From positions 27,883,633-27,947,632 of the forward strand of contig NC_090260.1 of NCBI RefSeq assembly GCF_037325665.1: DNA of 64,000 bases. The letters run 5' to 3'. Source of the DNA: Littorina saxatilis. Lineage: Eukaryota; Mollusca; Gastropoda; Littorinimorpha; Littorinidae. Each line of letters starts with the position of its first letter. Position 1 is the first letter of the stretch. The translations under genes were made by a program, and so were the position numbers. The notes below the pieces were generated by a model. That model did no database searches. It saw only the letters and a list, made by a program, of their open reading frames with translations, and had not been told where the DNA came from. This document shows positions 1 to 10,017 of the stretch, one piece after another.

Positions 1-122
1 TGACAGACTGACAGAAAGAAAGAAAGAAAGACAGACAGACAGACAGACAGACAGACTGACTGACAGACAGACAGCCTCAGTGACAGTCAGTATTCTGTAG
101 TTTGACAGACTGAGAGAAAGAA

Positions 123-154
<32 letters not shown>

Positions 155-158
155 TGAC
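1..158. repeat. (GACA)n tetranucleotide array
   Basis: Two runs of GACA/GAAA/GACT units are separated by a short unique stretch that includes TATTCTGTAG. It is a plain microsatellite with no coding content. Confidence 0.9.
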
Positions 159-706
159 AGACAAGAAGATAGGCAGGCAAGCAGACAGCCAAAAAGGATG
201 GCCGACAAAAAGACAATTAACTGCATAGGTTCAATAACACTTAAAAGACGCACCGACTAGCAGAAATATATATATATATAAACAGTTACATGTCTAAAGA
301 CAGGATTCAAGACGATTCAGTCAGAGAAAAATAGAGGAACACCGACAAAGCGAGCACCAGTACGACGCCTAGCTGTAAGGTGACCCGTGACCTTTTCTTG
401 GTCCAACTATACGGACATTCTGCAACCCAGTCGAACTTCAGCTAAACTGGTCCACAGAAATAAGATGATTCCTCTTTCCGTGCATCTGGCCGCAATCCTC
501 CTCTCCCCCCCCCCCCCCCCCCAACACACACAGATCGACAGAACAACAGAAAGGTACATATGGAGGAAAGCAGAGAGACAGGCAGACGATTGAATAAACA
601 TCAAAACACAAGAAAGATCAGATGTCGGATTTTTTTTTCTTTCTTTTTTCTTTGCCTGGCGTCTGGCATTATTATGGGGTTAGTGCTAGGACTGGTGGGT
701 CCGGTG
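159..706. other. no gene seen
   Basis: A/T-rich sequence with a short TA run near 267-279, a C run at about 507-522 and a T-rich stretch near 630-650. The short open frames on both strands cross the C run and have no codon pattern or splice context that I would trust. Confidence 0.6.
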
Positions 707-860
707 TCAGAATAATGTGACTGGGTGAGACATGAAGCCTGTGCTGCGACTTCTGTCTTGTGTGTGGCGCATGTTATATGTCAAAGCAGCACCGCCCTGA
801 TATGGCCCTTCGTGGTCGGCTGGGCGTTAAGCAAACAAACAAACAAACAACAACAAAAAT
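707..860 (+). mobile_element. SINE-like repeat with (CAAA)n tail
   Basis: About 150 bp running from GTGTCAGAATAATGTGACT to GGGCGTTAAGCAAACAAACA. A close copy lies in reverse at 13130-13283 with the same start and the same AAAC tail. The tail and the sharp ends suggest a SINE 3' part. I see no clear tRNA promoter boxes, so the class is inferred. Confidence 0.7.
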
Positions 861-1046
861 TTTCTTCCAAATTGTGTTTTACCGTTTTCAGATTAAAGGC
901 TATTGCTCTTCCATAAGGTTAGAACTACTTTTTTTGTGAGAAGATTTAAATTGTTCTGTAAACCATTTGAGGCAGACTGGGGCTTTAATGTTAGCATTTT
1001 CGTCTCTCCACTGTTGTCCTATATACAAGTTATATCACACAGAGAA

Positions 1047-1131
1047 ACAAGAGGCGAAGCCTTCAAGGCTCACGTAAGAAATCGACAAACAGTAACACAA
1101 ACTCAATCACTCCGTCACACATACACACACA

Positions 1132-1210
<79 letters not shown>

Positions 1211-1550
1211 ACACACACACACACACAGAAAGAGCATAGGGGAAACTGTGCAAGAAAGCGAGACACTAGATCTAGATCTGTCTGTCTGCATGTAGCCTAC
1301 TTACAGGGACACGACTGCCAACTAGTCTCGGCCCGCTCAAAATAATAATGACCGAGACTTTCAGTACTTCCTTCGCGTGACGTCTAACCCTCTTACGTCA
1401 TAATGTGACGTCAATGTAATGTGACGTCTTCAAATGTTAGAGTTTCTACCACAGACATACGCACGCACGCACGCACGCACGCACATACGCACGCACGCAC
1501 AGACAGACAAAGTTACGATCGCATAGGCTACACTTACGTGAGCCAAAAAT
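1047..1550 (+). mobile_element. family A dispersed repeat, about 500 bp, complete copy
   Basis: Starts near CAAGAGGCGAAGCC and ends TTACGTGAGCCAAAAAT. It holds inverted GGCTCACGTAAG / CTTACGTGAGCC near its ends, a CA array, the palindrome CTAGATCTAGATC, several TGACGTCA-like sites around 1378-1425 and a GCAC array. Other copies lie at 15202-15675 (-), 37532-38036 (-) and 50204-55590 (+, interrupted). Short inverted ends and no coding frame point to a non-autonomous DNA element; the superfamily is unknown. Confidence 0.75.
1120..1227. repeat. (AC)n microsatellite
   Basis: A nearly pure CA array inside the family A element. The open frames across it encode only His-Thr or Val-Cys and are artefacts. 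Confidence 0.95.
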
Positions 1551-1821
1551 CAGTTGCAATATTGCAGATTTTGTACTTTTTTCCTTGTCAACAGTACGTA
1601 AGAAGACATTTTGTCTTACCTGTAAACTGTTCAGCATCAGTGACGTCACATTTGACGAAAATGACGTCATTTTCCTGGCAATACCGAAGCATAGCTTGCC
1701 TGGTCGCCTCGCCCGCTTCTTCATTGATGTCGACAAACAGAACCTGAAGCGAAAAGGCATCCAACGAATACTACTGATTCTGACTTAACTTGTGTACTTG
1801 TCGAGATACATAATAATTAAA

Positions 1822-1940
1822 GGAAGCATTCCTTGTTGCCAAACAGGACCCCCCCACCCCCCTTGGGTCCGGCGTGAAGCGCCCGAACATGCTGGGGGGG
1901 GGGGGGGGAGGGGGGGGGGGGTCCGGGGGCATGCTCCCCC
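1822..1940. repeat. C-run and G-run cluster
   Basis: C runs at about 1851-1862 are followed by long G runs at about 1893-1921. G runs of this density can fold into G-quadruplexes. No gene signal was seen around it. Confidence 0.7.
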
Positions 1941-2059
1941 GGAATTTGTTTTTTCAAGGAAGCAAAATGTTGCAATCTAGGGCCACCTGAGCTCAGAAAC
2001 TGTCATTTAACATTGTGGTCACGTATTGTGTACTATAAAGTGTCTTCTTCCTTGGAATA

Positions 2060-2180
2060 TTTTAGGTGGACATGACAATCCAGGACCCGCTCTTTTAAAG
2101 TCTAGTGCGTCCCGGGACCCCCTCCATACATTTCTTGTGCGTGTTTTCGGCTTCTAGTGCGTATAGGACGCAGGGACGCG
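2060..2180 (+). repeat. dispersed repeat with GTGCGTCCCGGGACCC
   Basis: The motifs TGCGTCCCGGGACC and GTATAGGACGCAGGGACGC recur in the same order at 49060-49166. The two motifs are roughly inverted to each other (GCGTCC...GGACGC), as in a small foldback or MITE. No coding content. Confidence 0.6.
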
Positions 2181-2189
2181 CTCTGTCTA

Positions 2190-2354
2190 CAGTCAAACCT
2201 TCTCGACAAAGACCCTCTTCCTAAAACGACCACAACCCAAGGTATTCCCGACGTCCTTATTTCTATATAATATACCTTACCATAGCGACTACCTGTCTAT
2301 AGCGACCACATTTGGTTGGTCCCCTTGCGTGGTCGTTATAGGCAGGTTTCACCG
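2190..2354. mobile_element. 165 bp MITE with TA target duplication, mariner-like
   Basis: The left end is CAGTCAAACCTTCTCGACAA and the right end reads on the other strand CGGTGAAACCTGCCTATAAC, so the termini are imperfect inverted repeats. TA lies on each side (2188-2189 and 2355-2356). Internal TATAGCGACCAC blocks repeat the terminal motif. Too short to code; a Tc1/mariner-type non-autonomous element is the best fit. Confidence 0.65.
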
Positions 2355-2486
2355 TAACTACTGCTCTTCCTACCAAGGAGAAGGAGAAGGAAAATCCTAT
2401 ACAAAGACACTATTGTCACCTGATCTTGCGTTAATAGGATGACACGTACATCCTGCACTAAAACTGTGTATACCCTGAACAGAAAC

Positions 2487-2899
2487 ACCCCCCGCGGGTT
2501 AGGGGGAGTCCCATATTGGTTGGGACGAGAAAGAATTTACCCGATGCTCCCCAGCATGTTGTAAGAGGTGACTAACGGATTCTGTTTCTCCTTTCACCCT
2601 TGTTAAATGTTTCTTGTATAAAATATAGTCAATGTTTGTAAAGATTTTAGTCAAGCAGTATGTAAGATATGTTAAGTCCTTTGTACTGGAAACTTGCATT
2701 CTCCCAGTAAGGTCATATATTGTACTACGTTGCAAGCCCCTGGAGCAATTTTTTGGTTAGTGCTTTTGTGAACAAGAAACAATTAACAAGTGGCTCTATC
2801 CCATCTCCCTCCTTTCCCCTATCCCATCTCCCCCCTTTCCCCGTCGCGATATAACCTTGAATGGTTGAAAACGACGTTGAACACCAAATAAAGAAAGAA
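2487..2899 (+). mobile_element. SINE-like element, AAAGAAAG-tailed family
   Basis: Runs from CCCGCGGGTTAGGGG to AACACCAAATAAAGAAAGAA. Copies lie at 24389-24762 (-, near full length), 4661-4813 (-, 3' part) and 21246-21303 (+, tail). The conserved 3' end contains GTCGCGATATAACC and AAACGACGTT. The open frames through it on both strands are shadows. Confidence 0.8.
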
Positions 2900-2984
2900 T
2901 GAACAGAAACCGCTAAAGGTACAGGGTCTTTTTTTTCATTGAAGAGAGTCATGCTCGCCGTCTTAGAGCTCTCTAGGTTATAAC

Positions 2985-3195
2985 ACCGTGTGGCAAGAAT
3001 CAGACAGCAGAGCACATCCTGCAGGCTTGTCCATACCACAGTGCTTGAGGGACACCATCTGGCCAGAGGAGACAGCGCTACAAAAGAAGCTATAGGGCCG
3101 CAGAGAGAACTTGGAGAGGACAGCACGTTTCGCCCTGCAGTCCGGACTGACGATCTAACAGCGAACGACAAGAAGAAAGAAGAAGAAGATATCAC
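2985..3195 (+). pseudogene. LINE 3' end fragment
   Basis: In one plus frame a short stretch reads CGKNQTAEHILQACP. This resembles the Cys/His region near the C-terminus of CR1/L2- or RTE-like LINE proteins, where an AEHxLxxCP motif is common. It is soon interrupted by stops and followed by an AAGAAGAAGA run like the tail of such elements. Only the last 200 bp or so of a LINE are present. The family call comes from memory of the motif. Confidence 0.5.
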
Positions 3196-3299
3196 ATGGG
3201 GTAAGACCATCCAACCTCTTGAACGCATACCTCAACTCAACAACCTTGCTACTTCCTGAACAAAGTTGAAATTTTTGACGAATTTCTGTACCGAGAAAG

Positions 3300-3425
3300 C
3301 ATCCAGAGTGTTGATTTGTGGTATGTGACCAAGTGGAGGGATGGCCTTTCCCCATATAAAGCTTGGCCAGGTCTGAGATGGTGAGCTGTATCGTTTCCAC
3401 GGGGAGGAATGTGCCTTTTATGAAG
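3300..3425 (+). repeat. fragment of a TTAA-type MITE family
   Basis: The order GGTATGTGACCAAGTGGAGG, TGGCCAGGTCTGAGATGGTGAG, GTGCCTTTTATG matches, with divergence, the right half of the MITEs at 31339-31671, 33843-34174 and 35654-35990. Another piece lies near 22575-22640. A decayed single end. Confidence 0.5.
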
Positions 3426-3721
3426 AGAGAGGGAGGTTGTCTGTTAAGAGAAAAAAGATCATTCATTAAGTAGCCTAATACTGCCGATGACTGATGTGAA
3501 AGACAGCCCAGAGGAATCAACACTGATTGGAGTAGGAACGACACACATGGTTGCAATGAACATATGTTTTTTTATCCCCAAGATTACCTTTCAAGGAACA
3601 CCAAACAACGCGTTCTACAGCTGTAACAATTGTCACAAATAGTCAAAAAGAACTTTTTGTCTAAATGCCTGTAAAACCCCTACATGTCAGCAATACCAAC
3701 GTCAACCGCCTGCACAACCAT

Positions 3722-3978
3722 TCATACAGTCACTACTACCACCACAATCGTTACCATCCAACCACCTCCATCACCACCACAACGACCACCACCACCATCA
3801 TCATCATTATCATCACCGTAACGACGACGATCAACACCACCATCCCCATCACAACAACGACGACGATCGCCACCCCCACCATCACCGTAACGACGACGAC
3901 CACCACCACAACCACCACCGTTACGACGACGACGCCAATGACCACCACCATCACCACCACCACCACAGCGACATCCAT
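3722..3978. repeat. CAC/CAT/ACG trinucleotide-rich tract
   Basis: Degenerate CAC, CAT and ACG repeats. The Thr/His-rich and Val/Gly-rich open frames on the two strands follow from the repeat and are not taken as genes. Confidence 0.85.
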
Positions 3979-3984
3979 CCACCC

Positions 3985-4575
3985 ACTCACCCTTGACCCT
4001 CTTTCCAGCAGAGCTTGAAGCACCCCGCATCCTATGCCGGTGGCACCGCCAGTCAGAAACACTCACCCTTGCCCTTCTTTCCAGCAGAGCTTGAAGCACT
4101 CCGCGTCCTATGTCCGTGGCACCGCCAGTCAGAAACACTCACCCTTGCCCCTCTTTCCAGCAGAGCTTGAAGCACCCCGCGTCCTATGCCGGTAGCACCC
4201 CCAGCCAGAAACACTCACCCTTGCCCCTCTTTCCAGCAGAGCTTGAAGCACCCCGCGTCCTATGCCGGTAGCACCGCCAGTCCGAACCACTCACCTTTGC
4301 CCCTCTTTCCAGCAGAGCTTGAAGCACCCCGCGTCCTATGCCGGTAGCACCGCCAGCCAGAAACACTCACCCTTGCCCCTCTTTCCAGCAGAGCTTGAAG
4401 CACCCCGCGTCCTATGCCGGTAGCACCGCCAGTCCGAAACACTCACCTTTGCCCCTCTTTCCAGCAGAGCTTGAAGCACCCCGCGTCCTATGCCGGTAGC
4501 ACCGCCAGCAAGAAACGCTCACCCTTTTGCCCCTCTTTCCAACAGAGCTTGAAGCACCCAGCGTCGTATATACCG
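3985..4575 (-). repeat. 76 bp minisatellite array 1, unit derived from a short-chain dehydrogenase exon
   Basis: About seven and a half head-to-tail copies; CCTATGCCGG recurs every 76 bp from 4032. On the minus strand the unit reads TGGATGIGRGVLQALLERGA, the TGxxxGxG nucleotide-binding turn and first helix of a short-chain dehydrogenase/reductase, followed by GTGAGTG, a consensus splice donor. Because 76 is not divisible by three, successive units rotate frame, so the array cannot encode a repeat protein. It looks like a captured exon-intron junction amplified as satellite DNA. Confidence 0.85.
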
Positions 4576-4660
4576 CCAGTCAGAAAGGGTGTCACTAAAA
4601 CTCGAAAAGACACGAAAAGACGCGAAAAGACACCTTCTTGTAACAATCACCTCCTTACTT

Positions 4661-4813
4661 TTCTTTTCTTTATTTGGTGTTTAACGTCGTTTTCAACCAT
4701 TCAAGGTTATATCGCGACGGGGAAAGGGGGGAGATGGGATAAAGCCACTTGTCAATTGTTTCTTGTTCACAAAAGCACCAATCAAAAATTTGCTCCAGGG
4801 GCTTGCCACGGAA
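4661..4813 (-). mobile_element. AAAGAAAG-tailed SINE, 3' part
   Basis: Reverse copy of the 3' part of the family at 2487-2899, from TTCTTTATTTGGTGTTTAACG to GGGGCTTGCCACG. It follows directly on the short AAAAGACACG repeats at the end of minisatellite array 1. Confidence 0.8.
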
Positions 4814-5159
4814 TTCGCTATCTCTTAAATGAGGCTTTGATCTGAGCGCATCAAACATTCCCACACGAACGTGTTATCAGCGGCTACCCCGGGTAACTCA
4901 TAAAAGTTACGCAACTGACCACACGCCAGCTGAGCTGGTATTCTATCCATCCGATCCGACAAAGGAATTAACATCTACTTGACAAAACGCCGATTCCCCC
5001 AACATACCCAGTCAAGCTGGCGGCACATTACATTACGACCACCTGGGGCCCATGCGATCCGTTTATGGCGAGCTTTTCACAAATGACCGCCCACTTCAAA
5101 CAGATAAAAACTTCCTTCACCCAAAGGAGACTTAATTGTGTGCAGCTGGCTGGACACGG

Positions 5160-5160
<1 letters not shown>
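4814..5160. other. no gene seen
   Basis: Unique-looking sequence between a SINE fragment and a microsatellite. No long frame, splice pattern or recognisable repeat was found. Confidence 0.5.
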
Positions 5161-5348
<188 letters not shown>

Positions 5349-5451
5349 ATGTGCATGTTTTGATGATTGTTTATATTAAATCACCAATCTCGACTAAAAA
5401 CAGTTACATGTACCAGGACTTTTCGCGTCTTTTCGCGTTTTAGTGACACCG

Positions 5452-5838
5452 TGAAACACTCACCCTTGCCCCTCTTTCCAACAGAGCTTGAAGCACCCCG
5501 CGTCCTATGCCCGTGGCACCGCCAGTCAGAAACACTCACCCTTGCCCCTCTTTCCAGCAGAGCTTGAAGCACCCCGCGTCCTATGCCCGTGGCACCGCCA
5601 GTCAGAAACACTCACCCTTGCCCCTCTTTCCAGCAGAGCTTGAAGCACCCCGCGTCCTATGCCCGTGGCACCGCCAGTCAGAAACACTCACCCTTGCCCC
5701 TCTTTCCAGCAGAGCTTGAAGCACCCCGCGTCCTATGCCCGTGGCACCGCCAGTCAGAAACACTCACCCTTGCCCCTCTTTCCAGCAGAGCTTGAAGCAC
5801 CCCGCGTCCTATGCCCGTGGCACCGCCAGTCAGAAACG
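5452..5838 (-). repeat. 76 bp minisatellite array 2 (dehydrogenase-derived)
   Basis: Five copies of the unit in array 1, in the same orientation and more uniform, with the period visible at 5524, 5600, 5676 and 5752. It starts after CGCGTTTTAGTGACACC, which is inverted relative to the GGTGTCACTAAAACTCG found just beyond array 1. The two arrays are thus bounded by an inverted copy of one short sequence. Confidence 0.85.
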
Positions 5839-5844
5839 CACCTT

Positions 5845-6085
5845 TTCCTTCCACCTTCATTGTACGTTTCTTTTTCTGTTTCCACCTTTGGTGATCAATT
5901 GATGTTTGAAATATCTATATTCTCTTCTCTGTGGGAGCAGTGCAGTGTACTGATTGTATTGGTTCACTGGCCTAGTTGATGGCGGCTGCACCATCCTCGA
6001 CCATTATCAATCAAATAAATAGTGATAGTATAAATAATAGTATTGGTGATAATACTTATTTAGGTTAGTGAGGGTACCATCCCCA
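5845..6085 (+). repeat. segment duplicated again at 6405-6612
   Basis: Shared blocks in order: CCTTCCA/CCTTCCC, ATTTCACGTTTC-like, GATGTTTGAAATATCT, GAGCAGT, TTGGTTCACTGG, GGCTGCACCATCCTC and TTTAGGTTAGTGAGG. Both copies follow a piece of the 76 bp minisatellite, so unit and flank were duplicated together. Confidence 0.7.
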
Positions 6086-6145
6086 TCAAGGAATATTACT
6101 ATAATGCCTTGATTTGTTTTGTTTTGTTTTGGTTGTTGTTGTTGC

Positions 6146-6360
6146 AGTATGTAAGTGGACTGGCGGTGCTACCGGCATAGGACGCGGGGTGCTTCAAGCT
6201 CTGCTGGAAAGAGGGGCAAAGGTGAGTGTTTCGGACTGGCGGTGCCACCGGCATAGGACGCGGGGTGCTTCAAGCTCTGCTGGAAAGAGGGGCAAGGGTG
6301 AGTGTTTCTGGCTGGCGGTGCTATCGGCATAGGATGCGGGGTGCTTCAAACTCTGTGTGT
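6146..6360 (+). repeat. 76 bp minisatellite array 3, opposite orientation, with a splice acceptor in front
   Basis: About two and a half units in the plus sense. The first is preceded by TTGTTGTTGTTGCAG, a good acceptor, then reads the dehydrogenase turn to GGGGCAAAG and the donor GTGAGTG. This copy looks most like the original exon, although the residues before TGGATGIG (CKW) do not look like a normal beta strand. Near 6378 a short piece appears again in the minus sense, so the array has an inversion point. Confidence 0.7.
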
Positions 6361-6787
6361 GTGTGTTTCAGTGGTTTCTGTGCTTAAAGCATCCCGCGTC
6401 CAATGCCTTCCCCTTCCATCTGCATTTCACGTTTCTTTTCTTTTTTCACGGCTTGGATGTTTGAAATATCTGTATTCTCCACTTTGTGTGAGCAGTACAG
6501 AGTACTGAGTGTACGAGTATTGGTTCACTGGACTAGTTATTGGTGGCTGCATGCACCATCCTCTAATTATCACAATGTTAGATACTGATTTAGGTTAGTG
6601 AGGATAAACCGCCCTCAAGGGTCCTATCATACAGAGCTTTAAAATAAATGTAAGTGTGTGTGTGTGTTTCTAGTGGCTATAGTGTGGTTCAGTGTTTCCG
6701 ATTGTTGTCTCTGCTGGGTGAAAATGCAAGCAGAAGAATCCGAATGGCGAGTAGAAAACAGAAAACAACAGACAGACACACGCTTGT

Positions 6788-6882
6788 ATTAGTGTTGTTG
6801 TTTTTGTTCTTGTTGCTGTTAATATGTTATTGTTGTTGTCGTCGTCGTTGATGTTGTTGTCGTTGTTGAATGTTGTTGCTGC

Positions 6883-6915
<33 letters not shown>

Positions 6916-6922
6916 CCTGCTG
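6788..6922. repeat. (GTT)n tract
   Basis: Imperfect TTG/GTT repeats around 6795-6920. The Val/Leu- and Thr-rich open frames across it are repeat artefacts. Confidence 0.85.
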
Positions 6923-7489
6923 TGGTTCTTGTTGTTGATGGGGTCGGGTGCAGTTAAAGATGCATCATTAAAGGGAAAATTCAGAGTGTGTTTCAGTGGT
7001 ATTGTGTTACAATCAACCAGCGACACATGTATTTGTGTCTTCAAAGAACAGGTATGTGCATTACGAATTTCACTAGCACTGGGCTCGTTAAATTAGCTTG
7101 AGGGCAGGTTATTTTCGGGAAGCTTCTTAATGCATAAATAGATCCTGTCTTTAATCAAAAGCAACATAACACCACAAACACCACAATGATATTAAAACTG
7201 TGCAAACTAATGCAAGTATACAGGGCCATTGTCAGCAAAACAATCAGTGATTGACCCACATTTCAAGTTATCTCTTCGTTTAAAAAAATCTCTATTCTCT
7301 CCCACACGTCTAGTCTGTGAAAAAAACAGCGATGGCTTATATCACTGGAATGCAAAACAAAGCAAACGCACAGGTTTGTTTTTGAGCTGTGCTTCCCCTG
7401 ACCTCAAAAGATATCCAATGCGCAGTAATCACCAATAAAATTAAGTAGATGTGCAACGCCAAGGCACTGCATACCCCAGCGAAAGACAA

Positions 7490-7490
<1 letters not shown>
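6923..7490. other. no gene seen
   Basis: Unique A/T-rich sequence without a convincing frame or splice pattern. Confidence 0.5.
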
Positions 7491-7543
<53 letters not shown>

Positions 7544-8093
7544 CTCTCTCTCTCAAACACACACACACACACACACGCACGCACACACACACACACACAC
7601 ATACACACCCCAAGTCACACACGCACACGTACACACACTCACTCACACGCACTCACTCACTCTCACAAAAACTTCATACACACAAAACACACACCCATAC
7701 GCACATATGGACAGACAGACATACACACCTTTACAAACAAACACACATACACGCACACACATACACTTATGCACACACACACACCACACACACACACACG
7801 AGTACAGACTCATGCACGCGTGCGCGCACACACACACATACACACACACACAAATACACACACACACACACACCACACACACTCACACACACACAAATAC
7901 ACACACACACACACACACACACTCACACACACACACACGAGTACAGACTCATGCACGCGTGCGCACACACACACACACACACACACCTACGCACACGCAC
8001 ACAAACACACACACACACACGTACACTCACACACACACACAAATACACACACACTCACACACACACACACACGAGTACAGACTCATGCACGCG

Positions 8094-8141
<48 letters not shown>

Positions 8142-8285
8142 ACACACACACACACGAGTACAGACTCATGCACGCGTGCGCACACACACACACACACACA
8201 TACACACACACACACACACACACAAACAGTAACACTAACACATGTGCACAAAATGAACACAAACACACACACACCGCGCGAGAGA
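7491..8285. repeat. (CT)n plus long CA array with an embedded 26 bp motif
   Basis: A CT array (about 7493-7555) is followed by about 700 bp of CA-rich sequence. The motif GAGTACAGACTCATGCACGC followed by GTGCGC occurs four times, beginning near 7799, 7939, 8073 and 8155, so larger CA-plus-motif blocks were duplicated. The two 290-residue frames across it are His-Thr artefacts. Confidence 0.9.
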
Positions 8286-8400
8286 GAAAGACTACAGGGA
8301 GGCATGACGTCATGATGCATTAATTGACGTCAAAGACTTTCGACCTTGACGTATTCTTCTTACGCGAGCTTTATCCATAGACTTGGAAACTACGGAATTT
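8264..8400 (+). repeat. segment shared with the interrupted family A copy
   Basis: GAGAGAAAGACTACAGGGAGG, GATGCATTAATTGACGTCAA and GCGAGCTTTATCCATAG also occur in order at 55337-55440. It includes TGACGTCA-type palindromes. It appears to be an alternative internal part of a family A variant. Confidence 0.65.
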
Positions 8401-9479
8401 CTACCCGTCCAAAGCGGCCTTGGGTGGCGTTTGCTCAAAAAATGGGGGCGCCAATTTTAGAATACCCACCGTATTTTTGTTAGTATGGTCCCAATTTTTG
8501 GTGAACTTCCATCTCCAACTGTAGCCCATAATCGGGCACAACGAATCCTTCTTTATCATGTATTATCCCCCCCTCTGCTTCTTTCTCTCTGTAAACTTGT
8601 ACAGTAGGGCTAGTTATTTTTCGGTAACTTACCCAACAACCAAAATCACTTACCCAACAACGGGCCTCAATCCTCGATAGCTCATGGGTAGAGACTGTAC
8701 ACATTGTGGATCTACTTTTTGCGACTCAAAAGTTCAGAACACTCTAAAGTACAAAATATACATTTCTGGAGCAAACAATACAACCATACCGCATTTAAAC
8801 CAGCAACTACAGGCTTGAACACATGAATCTCAATATAGAATTCAGATCTGCCGTGCACATGCAATCGTTTATCGCTAGCAAGTACTCCGGTCATATTTAG
8901 TTTTAACCTTAAACATAATACCTTTTTAATGTTTAATGTAATAATTTAACAGATTGTTATATGTTGTTTACACATATCAGGAATATAGAGTTATATAATG
9001 GGGGAAACAAGTACTAAAATTAAATCAAAGAAAATAAAATTTACATTTGAAAATTGTGACCAACTTCGCCGACCATAGCCGACACAAGGCGATCTGACAC
9101 ATCCAGGTCAAGGTTACTGTACCGCCGCACTACGTGCGCTGGCGCGAAAGCGTCGTCTGCTGCTGGTTCATTTTTGCAACAACAAAAAAAGTCTGTTTAA
9201 ACAACTAACTGAAGCAGAGTTACTGAATGTGTATACTTCTGAGATGGGTATTGATTGTTCATCTAAATGCTATACAAATGGATGACATTAAACTGTAATT
9301 TAAGGCTTTTTTCATTATTCCGAAAACAACATTTGTGTGGAAGCCGACCTATGGCAAAACTGTATTTCTTCTCAGTTACTAGTTTTCAAAATAAGTAAAG
9401 TAATGTTGTATGAGATGGTTTAAACACTTCTTGAATATACTCCTTCACTTGATATAAGTGCTGTTTTGTCTAGATTGAG

Positions 9480-9974
9480 TACTTGAACAAAGCCGACATT
9501 GAGCAGGTCACAGTGCCTGATCTCTTGCAGCTCATTGCAAGCTGACTCGGTTTTGATAAAGACCAGGAATATGGTTCTAAATACACGAAGAAACAATTGG
9601 AAGACTACTATGGCGTTAACATTGTTTTTTCAGAGAAGAAAGGAACGCCGAATGTTTCTTTAAAAAAAACAGCCAGCGAAATTCTTCGCCAATTTTACAA
9701 ACAACCTAAATCCGCAGATCCCGAGACCCCGAGAAATTACAATGTACGATTATTAAAGGCTGCAGCAAAGCTCATTCGCAATTACCGTAAACTACCTTGT
9801 ATGCGCCCCCCCCCCCTCCTATGCACCAATTTCGCCCAAAAGTTGAGGGTGGGCGTTTCCTAGGTACTATACCCTTTGCAGGAGCGGTTTCTTAGCTAGA
9901 ATAACGATAATTTGGTCATTTGGCATTGAAGTGTTCAAAGGATGCGTTATTGCACAAAACTTTCCTCTCTCACA

Positions 9975-10017
<43 letters not shown>

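Noticed and set aside
2725-3228. 167-codon minus frame
   Set aside because: It crosses a SINE, a LINE fragment and intervening sequence, with no consistent protein signal.
7449-8323. Two open frames of about 290 codons, and similar His-Thr, Cys-Val and Arg-Glu frames elsewhere
   Set aside because: They lie entirely in CA/GT or GA/CT microsatellites, which leave several frames open on both strands.
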